NCBI GenBank assembly: GCA_947626445.1
Contig: CANQSC010000034.1
Location: 1 to 11,548 of the forward strand
DNA length: 11,548 nt
Direction: 5' to 3'
Source: an uncultured Bacilli bacterium
GTDB taxonomy: Bacteria; Bacillota_I; Bacilli_A; RF39; UBA660
The notes beneath the pieces were generated by a model that worked only from the letters and a program-made list of their open reading frames with translations, had not been told where the DNA came from and did no database searches. The position numbers were made by a program, and so were the translations under genes. Of this stretch, positions 5,933 through 11,548 are shown piece after piece. Each line of letters starts with the position of its first letter. Position 1 is the stretch's first letter.

Positions 5933-6370
5933 CTAATTACCTGCAACTGCTAAAACAAATTCGTATGTGTCAAATCCTGCAGGAAAATTAATAGTTGTTA
6001 TTTTATTGTTAGCTTGCGCCCGTATTAGGCTGTCATCTAAATAAAGATTATAACTTCCCTGCTGTCTGTTTATAACACATTCACATTCTTTCAACTCTGT
6101 TCCAAAACTCTCCAAAACGTCTACATGACATTCCAGTCTGTATAAATTTTGTCTGACACATGTAATATTGTTTACAAAATATCGTCTGTTCCATATAGGA
6201 ATTCCGATATAGTTACAATGGAATATGTCAAACGTAGGTGTTGCAATGTCAATTACGGGATTTATAATAGAAGAATTATCCCGTAAAGTTCCGTCCATTT
6301 CACCTAAGTCCGTCAGGTCTTTATCTATCTTATTGACTGGGCTGTTATTAGTAAAAAAGTTTATTTTCAT
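5933..6370 (-). CDS. Tail protein resembling the N-terminal part of phi29 gp9
   Basis: 145 residues. The stretch RRYFVNNITCVRQNLYRLEC followed by HVDVLESFG (62-90), then CVINRQQGSYNLYLDDSLI (98-116), resembles the part of phi29 gp9 where a residue pattern WFYAFVTELEY, FEIDVLQTW, IVREHV occurs in the same order. In gp9 this is the N-terminal tube-forming region. Here it is a separate gene that follows the 642-residue tail gene with a 4-nt ATGA overlap, so the two are translationally coupled and probably assemble together in the tail knob. No signal peptide or membrane segment is seen. It ends LAVAGN with a TAG stop. Assignment to a tail structural role is good; equivalence to the gp9 N-terminus is inferred from remembered sequence. 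Confidence 0.72.
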   Translation of the reverse strand: MKINFFTNNSPVNKIDKDLTDLGEMDGTLRDNSSIINPVIDIATPTFDIFHCNYIGIPIWNRRYFVNNITCVRQNLYRLECHVDVLESFGTELKECECVINRQQGSYNLYLDDSLIRAQANNKITTINFPAGFDTYEFVLAVAGN

Positions 6371-8295
6371 ACGATAACCCCCTCTTTACATAATCTTTCA
6401 GCTTCATTCATCTCTTCCATGGTAGCTCCGTTAAGGTTTTTAATTCTGATGTCCTGCACCACGGTAAAGTTGTTGAAATCTCCTAATTTACCACCTTTAT
6501 ATGCCGGATATCCTGAATACTTATTCAGTCCTGACGGTACTACAGCCCGTGGTCTGCTTATAATGAGATATGGCTTCTGAATTCCCATCAATCCTGTTGA
6601 ACTTTCCGCATTACCGCTACGTCCTATAGTCGGTTTAATTGCAGATGTAGCCCCGGTGGCTGTTCCTACTGCTCCTGATACCATAAGACCTGCTCCTGCT
6701 CCACCGGCAGCCATGCTTGCTCCGCCTGCTATAATTTGTCCAACGCCTGAAGCCATCTGTAAGATACCATGTATCATGTTGTCATATGAAGCAGATGTGA
6801 CGGGTATCTGTATAGAGATATTTCCCTCAAAGCAGTAAAGCACTTTTTTACCACACTGTACATACGCCATACACGCTCCTGAAAGAATATCACAGTGATA
6901 TTTAACTGTTATTGTTTTATCCACAAGTTCATCTGCATGAATAACTTTATATCCAACGTAAGGGAGATATAAAGTATAATGGGTATAAGGGTCATAATCC
7001 ATAAAATTATCCCAATAGTTAGATATGTCAAGACTACCACAATCTACCTCTATATACTGTGTTTTACACTTATTCATACTTACGCCTGTCGAAAGTCCAC
7101 CTACTTTTATTTCCGCTCTCGCTCCATCACTCACTTTTAAAGGCACTATTGACATTCCGAGAATAATGTCCATAGGGTCAGCAAATATCTTCTTGAAACT
7201 TTCTACTGAAAATACATCACTCCACAGATAATCGGAAAGTTCTTTAAGTTCTGTTTTACTTGGATTATATAATGTACATAATCCTGTATCTGTAGCAGAG
7301 ATTGTTGGTAATCCGGGAATTGGAACATCTTCATCAGTATCCTGATATTTACCGTTACCCCCTTTATGACCTCCGGGGTCATTATTACCTTGACTATCGG
7401 GGTCATTATCGTAAGGGTCATCGATAACTGTTACCGTTTCTTCTTCATCTACATATTCGGTAAGTGTTGTATAATCATTTACTACAAAGGCTTGTAACAA
7501 TGAACCTCGGCTTCTATATGGACTAATAACATCTGATTCTATGTCACTCAGAATATCATCTTCCGTATGCGTATCGTCCGGTAAAATTGAGGGGTTAAAT
7601 AATATACATTCATATGTCTTATTGCCTATAGAAGCCTTATGTATGCCTAAAGGTATTAAATATCCGTAAGATTTTTTATCATCTATATGTAATGTAGGAT
7701 TGTTGCCAAAATAAAAATCAGTTCTATCATTTTTTTCATATCCACTTTGGTAATATTGTATAGACCTAGAATAAAAGAGCGGAAATACCAATTTATTATC
7801 GACTATGCAAGGGAGAAATACATAAATTAATAATAAAATTTTATCTGCCGCCCAATAATTCTCACTATTTCCGGAATAATAATAATTAAAAGGTTCTACG
7901 AAAGATTTTACTGCCCAACTACTACCCGAACCGGTCATAGCCGGTTCGCCTGCTTTTGATGTAAATTGTAAATAATAATTATCAACCGTCCAATCCGATG
8001 GTGTCCTTGGTGTTATAGATGATGCGCCCGGAGTATCTCCGATAGTTTTGTAATGTCCTACAGCAAATCCATACTTATTCGACTTTGATTTAACAGTAAA
8101 CCTAGTAATCACATTATAATTATTCATTTCTATTCCCACTCTATCATCAGATTGGGGATTGGGATATGTTAAAAATATAGGTAATGGGTCACCTATCGAA
8201 AAATTACTGTAGTCCATTACCGGTACGATTATTTCAGTTTCTTTGCCATTTGGGCTAATATCTGTTATCGTTAATAATCCTTTTTGTTTAATCAT
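6367..8295 (-). CDS. Tail knob/tip protein, phi29 gp9-like, with extra N-terminal region
   Basis: 642 residues. Residues 1-282 are a beta-type region of no recognised family. Residues 283-330 are an acidic Gly/Asn/Asp/Pro linker (DDPYDNDPDSQGNNDPGGHK and on). Residues 338-642 look like the conserved knob part: LCTLYNPSKTELKELSDYLW (339-358), MDIILGMSIVPLKV (375-388), a DYDPYTHYTLYLPYVGYKV stretch (433-451), then a Gly/Ala-rich hydrophobic stretch at about 505-550, then PYLIISRP (575-582). In phi29 gp9 a long hydrophobic loop at a similar place plugs the tail and inserts into the host membrane during DNA ejection; the 505-550 stretch is the likely counterpart. The unrecognised N-terminal region may bind the host. 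ATG at 8295 follows AAAGGAAGTGAT. It overlaps the next tail gene by 4 nt and lies after a hairpin that separates it from the capsid gene. Confidence 0.83.
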   Translation of the reverse strand: MIKQKGLLTITDISPNGKETEIIVPVMDYSNFSIGDPLPIFLTYPNPQSDDRVGIEMNNYNVITRFTVKSKSNKYGFAVGHYKTIGDTPGASSITPRTPSDWTVDNYYLQFTSKAGEPAMTGSGSSWAVKSFVEPFNYYYSGNSENYWAADKILLLIYVFLPCIVDNKLVFPLFYSRSIQYYQSGYEKNDRTDFYFGNNPTLHIDDKKSYGYLIPLGIHKASIGNKTYECILFNPSILPDDTHTEDDILSDIESDVISPYRSRGSLLQAFVVNDYTTLTEYVDEEETVTVIDDPYDNDPDSQGNNDPGGHKGGNGKYQDTDEDVPIPGLPTISATDTGLCTLYNPSKTELKELSDYLWSDVFSVESFKKIFADPMDIILGMSIVPLKVSDGARAEIKVGGLSTGVSMNKCKTQYIEVDCGSLDISNYWDNFMDYDPYTHYTLYLPYVGYKVIHADELVDKTITVKYHCDILSGACMAYVQCGKKVLYCFEGNISIQIPVTSASYDNMIHGILQMASGVGQIIAGGASMAAGGAGAGLMVSGAVGTATGATSAIKPTIGRSGNAESSTGLMGIQKPYLIISRPRAVVPSGLNKYSGYPAYKGGKLGDFNNFTVVQDIRIKNLNGATMEEMNEAERLCKEGVIV

Positions 8296-8316
8296 AAAAT
8301 CACTTCCTTTTAAATA

Positions 8317-8340
8317 GGGGGAAGGTTCGAACCTTCCCCC
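8317..8340. terminator. Perfect 24-bp palindrome after the capsid gene
   Basis: GGGGGAAGGTTC (8317-8328) is followed directly by its complement GAACCTTCCCCC (8329-8340). In RNA it forms a very stable stem of about 10 bp with a UCGA loop, 16 bases after the capsid stop. Downstream on the minus strand comes only TATTTAAAA, not a T run, so it is probably a partial terminator or an mRNA-stabilising 3' hairpin for the capsid message. Confidence 0.6.
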
Positions 8341-8355
8341 CTGTGATAAATTATT

Positions 8356-9501
8356 TTACTCACTATCTTCAACATAGAATACAACAAAATTTTCATTAAG
8401 GTCATTGAAGTATCCAGCGTCCATTTTGTACCAATTGTTGAAGAACTCTGCCTTAGGATTCCAGTATGTGGTGACACGCTTGTCAAGGTTGGCTACTCCA
8501 AGTGCGTTCCTGTCAAACATACAAGCGAGAATTCCTTTCTTGCTTACCGATGTTCCGCCTGACGATATTTTTACATTTACAGCTGATATATCATCAAATG
8601 TATAACCTGTTCCACTTCCCTGCCAATAAGGCACAGTGTCTGCATTTGGCAAAGCCGTGTATACTTCATTGAACGTATCCGACTGTAAATATGCTCCTGC
8701 TGCCGTATAGAAATCATTCAGCATTACGAGATGTAAGTCACTCTTAGGAGTAAATCTTTCCTTTCCACCGATATTAAAGAGTTTTGAAGCGTTCCTTAAT
8801 CTTACGATGTAAGTATTAATGATGAACGAAGCAAATCTTATAAATGCAGGTGTATATATCGCTTCATTAGCCTTAAGTGGTGTTTCTGTTCCGAACTTTT
8901 CATTGTAAAGCTTCAGAAGATTTACTGCCTTTACGTCCGAACCGCTGTTCAGTGTTTCGCCGATAAAATTATCAATTGTCCGCATAATAAGTCCGGCTAA
9001 TTTGATTGACATTGAATTTTCTACAGTGGTCTGAAGCATTGACAGAAATCCGTTAAGCTGTGTAATGTTACTGAAAGCTGATTTAACCTGATTTTCAGTA
9101 AATGAACGAGGAACTTCAAACGTAACCTTTTTATTGAAGAATTTAGCTTCAACTTTCGGCTGATAAAACTTGTTCGGGCTATATTCCTGCTCGTCTATAA
9201 GATTCCATGATTCGTTCTCCTCTGCTTCGGGTATGTCAGCAGAAATCTTCTCACAGACTGAGCCGTATTCCCAACCGTCCATAAGCACTGACGGGGCAAC
9301 ACCCTCATATGGTCTGTTTACAAATATAACTCTGCCCACGTGGTCTACGAGCTTCTTGGTGAAGTTATCAATGTCAGTAGCGTCAAGCATTGTTTTGCCA
9401 ACGTCAATAACATTCTGTAGGTCAACTTCAGCTACAGCCTGTTCACCTAAGACTTCTTTCTGCATTGAATTTACTAATTCAGCTATCTGTTCTACTTCCA
9501 T
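8356..9501 (-). CDS. Major capsid protein (HK97 fold, phi29 gp8-like)
   Basis: 381-residue shell protein. Recognised by overall pattern rather than catalytic motifs: an acidic and helical N-terminus, EVPRSFTENQVKSAF (129-143), IYTPAFIRFASFIINTYIVR in the centre, and a typical phi29-like phage ending, LACMFDRNALGVANL, TTYWNPKAEFFNNWYK and NENFVVFYVEDSE. phi29 gp8 has 448 aa and a C-terminal Ig-like domain; this one is shorter and seems to lack it. No scaffolding gene is next to it in the window. ATG at 9501 follows AAAAGGAGTGAT. A promoter candidate lies 50-80 bases upstream, inside the end of the collar gene, and a strong hairpin follows, which fits the high and separate expression a capsid gene needs. 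Confidence 0.92.
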   Translation of the reverse strand: MEVEQIAELVNSMQKEVLGEQAVAEVDLQNVIDVGKTMLDATDIDNFTKKLVDHVGRVIFVNRPYEGVAPSVLMDGWEYGSVCEKISADIPEAEENESWNLIDEQEYSPNKFYQPKVEAKFFNKKVTFEVPRSFTENQVKSAFSNITQLNGFLSMLQTTVENSMSIKLAGLIMRTIDNFIGETLNSGSDVKAVNLLKLYNEKFGTETPLKANEAIYTPAFIRFASFIINTYIVRLRNASKLFNIGGKERFTPKSDLHLVMLNDFYTAAGAYLQSDTFNEVYTALPNADTVPYWQGSGTGYTFDDISAVNVKISSGGTSVSKKGILACMFDRNALGVANLDKRVTTYWNPKAEFFNNWYKMDAGYFNDLNENFVVFYVEDSE

Positions 9502-9548
9502 ACAATCACTCCTTTTATTTTATTTATGAAAGACGCTTATTAGTTCAC

Positions 9549-10613
9549 TTAACAGTATAACGGAAGAGTAAGAAGTTTGTCAAGGTCAATGAATACGACA
9601 TTTTCAAAAAAGTTCCACAGCCACAAGTCACGCTCTGACTGTATCATCTGTTGTGATGTAGTAACACCTATGTTACCCTTACGGGTAAGGGTATGGTTGC
9701 TGTTTTCAGTTCCTGATATGTCATCATTTATAGTCTGTGTACCTGTGTTAGTTTTATCTATTGTTCTATCGTCTTTGTCTGTTCCTGTATTAGTAACATC
9801 AAGAGTTCCACCGTTTTCAGTGTTTTCAGTATCAGTTCCCTTTTTAGTAGAGGTGTAATCTTTATCTATTGAACCTGAATGAACCTCATCAATGGTAGTA
9901 GTATCTTGTGTTGTTTTGTTTACTGTGTGTTGTTCATTTCCTGAACGGGTAACAACGGATTTATCGTCAGGAACTCCTGTATCCGAGTTAAAACCGTACA
10001 CATCATTATTAGTAGTCTGTGTGACATTTGGCACTGTGTTTTCGTCAACGTTCTCACTTATAGTACCCCCGTGTGAAGTGTTGATATCCCGTGTGTCTGT
10101 GTCAGAGCCTTTTTCTGTTGACGTTTCGTCAATATCTGTAGTACGTTTAACCGTTCTTAAGTCTTTAGTTGCTTCGGTTAAATCAATTGTTTTAGTGTTG
10201 CTATCTGATATGTTTTCAGATAAGTTGTCTGTTCTTTCGGTGTTCTTAGTTCCGCTTGATGTTTTTGCTTCATCATAAATTTCTTCCATGTCATAGTTAG
10301 ATATAGGGTCATATTTTAATGATAATGTTTCATATTCTTTCTTCCAGTTAGCACCATACATTGTATATGCTGCTTTTGCTAACTTCTGTTTATTAATATC
10401 AGATAATATACCACTTTCAAGCAGGTTCGCCACTAATGGTGATATCTGTTTCTGTCCGGAATGATTTCCAATGTATACCATATCTAATGAAGTATGGAAT
10501 TCTTCTGCTTCATTTTTCCATGGAACATCTGTTTCTTCGAGATAGTGGAAAAATCCATTGCCTGTAAGATAGTCGGAAAACACATCATTCAGGGTTATTC
10601 TCTGGGTTATCAT
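9549..10613 (-). CDS. Lower collar/connector protein (phi29 gp11-like) with Thr/Asp-rich repeats
   Basis: 354 residues. A globular N-terminal part (1-115; contains GANWKKEYETLSLKYDPI) and a compact C-terminal part (about 312-354; GNIGVTTSQQMIQSERDLWL, then DKLLTLPLYC) flank about 195 residues almost wholly made of Thr, Asp, Asn, Ser, Glu, Lys and Gly. Inside lies a short ordered-looking island VYGFNSDTGVPDDKS (205-219), and the repeated pieces TSTEKGSDTD (164) and TSTKKGTDTE (254) sit on each side of it. Such beta-rich, low-complexity stretches in phage connector proteins may form extended or stacked beta structure in the tail tube. Position directly after the portal supports the gp11 role, joining portal to tail knob. 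ATG at 10613 follows AAAGGAGG with nine bases; the gene overlaps the portal gene by 29 nt. Confidence 0.78.
   Translation of the reverse strand: MITQRITLNDVFSDYLTGNGFFHYLEETDVPWKNEAEEFHTSLDMVYIGNHSGQKQISPLVANLLESGILSDINKQKLAKAAYTMYGANWKKEYETLSLKYDPISNYDMEEIYDEAKTSSGTKNTERTDNLSENISDSNTKTIDLTEATKDLRTVKRTTDIDETSTEKGSDTDTRDINTSHGGTISENVDENTVPNVTQTTNNDVYGFNSDTGVPDDKSVVTRSGNEQHTVNKTTQDTTTIDEVHSGSIDKDYTSTKKGTDTENTENGGTLDVTNTGTDKDDRTIDKTNTGTQTINDDISGTENSNHTLTRKGNIGVTTSQQMIQSERDLWLWNFFENVVFIDLDKLLTLPLYC
9554..9583 (-). promoter_or_regulatory. Candidate promoter for the major capsid gene
   Basis: Minus-strand TTGACA (9578-9583), 18-bp spacer, TATACT (9554-9559); the start would fall near 9547, just after the collar gene stop and about 45 bases before the capsid ATG. 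It lies within codons for the conserved C-terminus (DKLLTLPLYC), so part of the match may be set by coding. TTTTTGAAAA occurs 17 bases upstream (9601-9610). Confidence 0.45.
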
Positions 10614-11520
10614 TTACATCTCCCTCCTTTCCCTGATTCTGATTTATTTCTATTTCATTATCTTCCCAGGAAGACGATTTTCTAACAGTGATATTAGTTC
10701 CATACATTTCATTTACTTTTTTAATTCCCTCTTTCCTCATTTTCAACATACCATCTACTAACGGCAATAATGCGTCTGTGTTCATGTTGCCCTCTATGTC
10801 TGTCAGCTGTTCACGCTTCATATTATAATTTGCATTAAGACCAATATCATTATACCAACTAGCCTTTATGTACTGTTGCATTTCTATCAACTGGGTGACA
10901 AGATTTCCTTGTGTGTCATGATATCTGCTTGTTTTAAGACTGTCTATAAGTGCAGATTCTCCAATCACACCGATTTCTCCCTTTATCATCTTAGCAATGA
11001 AATCTTCAGCAGATTGTCTTGTTCTGTCATCACTTGCAGAAATTAAGGACATTATTCTATTATTATATTCCGTAATTAACATGGTAATTTCATTCTCACA
11101 CATCATAGTTGCATATCTGTTATACATATTATATAGAGATGTCATAGTGGGGTTATTCCACATAACTACACATTCTTCATCAATTCTTAGTGACTTGCTA
11201 ATGTCAAGTGCAGGATTAGCAATAGTGTATATAGTAGGCAGATAGTTTACATCAGGTTCACCACCTAACCCCCCTGAAAAAATGTATAATTCCCCGTTAT
11301 GTTCATAGAAACAAGCATTTCCTGTCATCTGCAACATTATTTCCAATAAATTGGGTTTGATATGAATAGGAAGATTTTCCCATTCAAACATATTTACTGA
11401 TTCTGTTAAACGTTCTGTCATGTGCTGTTTAATAGCTTTTCCTTTGTCAGTAAATTTATATTCGGATTCTCCACCAAACAACTGACTTATAAAGTCATTA
11501 TATTTTGTTAGTGCTGACAT
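10585..11520 (-). CDS. Portal / upper collar protein (phi29 gp10-like)
   Basis: 311 residues, nearly equal to phi29 gp10 (309 aa), which forms the dodecameric channel at the head vertex through which the gp16-type motor packages DNA. Strong matches: MFEWENLP followed by IKPNLLE (44-60) against LFEWENLP, INPSFLE of gp10; MKREQLTDIEGNMNTDALL (234-252) against the KKERMVTDEVSSND segment; and MRKEGIKKVNEMYGTNITVR (261-280) against SREEACEKINELYGLNVKVK. The C-terminal tail (about 285-311) is acidic, Asn-rich and probably disordered. ATG at 11520 follows AAAAAAGGAGTGAT. It is the first gene seen in the window; whatever lies upstream, including its promoter, is cut off at 11548. Confidence 0.95.
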   Translation of the reverse strand: MSALTKYNDFISQLFGGESEYKFTDKGKAIKQHMTERLTESVNMFEWENLPIHIKPNLLEIMLQMTGNACFYEHNGELYIFSGGLGGEPDVNYLPTIYTIANPALDISKSLRIDEECVVMWNNPTMTSLYNMYNRYATMMCENEITMLITEYNNRIMSLISASDDRTRQSAEDFIAKMIKGEIGVIGESALIDSLKTSRYHDTQGNLVTQLIEMQQYIKASWYNDIGLNANYNMKREQLTDIEGNMNTDALLPLVDGMLKMRKEGIKKVNEMYGTNITVRKSSSWEDNEIEINQNQGKEGDVNDNPENNPE

Positions 11521-11548
11521 TCAATCACTCCTTTTTTATTAATAAATT

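Noticed and set aside
7000..7040. TTGACA with TAATTT at 16 bp inside the 642-residue tail gene
   Set aside because: Weak -10 box, mid-gene position and no downstream start make it unconvincing.
8356..9501. C-terminal Ig-like domain in the capsid protein
   Set aside because: The protein is about 65 residues shorter than phi29 gp8 and ends in the core-type motif NENFVVFYV, so no such domain is supported.
9577..10278. Plus-strand open frames of 93 and 128 codons, rich in Val and Ser
   Set aside because: They are the mirror of the Thr/Asp-rich repeats of the collar gene; lack of stops follows from that composition.
1..11548. Inverted terminal repeats, tRNA genes, CRISPR arrays, insertion sequences, integrase
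   Set aside because: I looked for them on both strands and saw none. The window begins at a stop codon and ends 28 bases before the portal start, so genome ends are probably outside it.

Overview
The window is part of the genome of a small tailed phage of the phi29-like type: protein-primed DNA replication, a short-tailed virion and low GC. Every supportable gene lies on the minus strand, so transcription runs from the right end towards position 1. The proteins recognised by motif or resemblance are a phi29 gp10-type portal, a gp11-type lower collar protein, a major capsid protein, a gp9-type tail knob, an endolysin amidase, a single-stranded DNA-binding protein, a probable phi29 p4-type regulator, a probable terminal protein, a family B protein-primed DNA polymerase and a gp16-type packaging ATPase. 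Very strong ribosome binding sites of the AAGGAGxTGAT type and AT-rich DNA suggest a Firmicutes (Bacillota) host, probably anaerobic or gut-associated. That host assignment is inference.

Layout in order of transcription. Structural module (11520 to about 5690): portal, lower collar, major capsid protein, a 642-residue tail knob/tip protein, a 145-residue tail protein resembling the N-terminal part of phi29 gp9, and a 55-residue holin-like membrane peptide. It ends at a 13-bp hairpin followed by T residues (5693-5726). Replication module (from about 5640 to 1): a near-consensus promoter (TTGACA, 17 bp, TATTCT) leads into amidase, a 49-residue ORF, a 56-residue Cys-rich ORF, SSB, p4-like regulator, terminal protein, DNA polymerase, two small ORFs and the packaging ATPase. 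The SSB, regulator, terminal protein, polymerase order equals phi29 genes 5-4-3-2. Genes overlap or nearly touch throughout; the largest gene-free stretch is about 145 bases at 5609-5753, and it holds the terminator and promoter.

The most interesting point is a possible regulatory circuit. The 106-residue protein between SSB and terminal protein resembles phi29 p4, which represses early and activates late promoters. The early promoter at 5640-5668 is overlapped by sequence close to the p4 binding site as I remember it (AACTTTTT, 15 bp, AAAATGTT). A second good promoter, inside the 3' end of the lower collar gene and just upstream of the capsid gene, shares a TTTTTGAAAA element 16-17 bp upstream of its -35 box. 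Together with a perfect 24-bp palindrome directly after the capsid gene, this suggests that the capsid gene can be transcribed as its own unit.

Other notable points are a gp9 tail knob split into two genes in swapped order, holin and endolysin placed in different transcription units, and a packaging ATPase at the end of the replication operon. The window is not a whole genome: no scaffolding protein, tail fibre, gp13-like tail lysin or inverted terminal repeat is seen.
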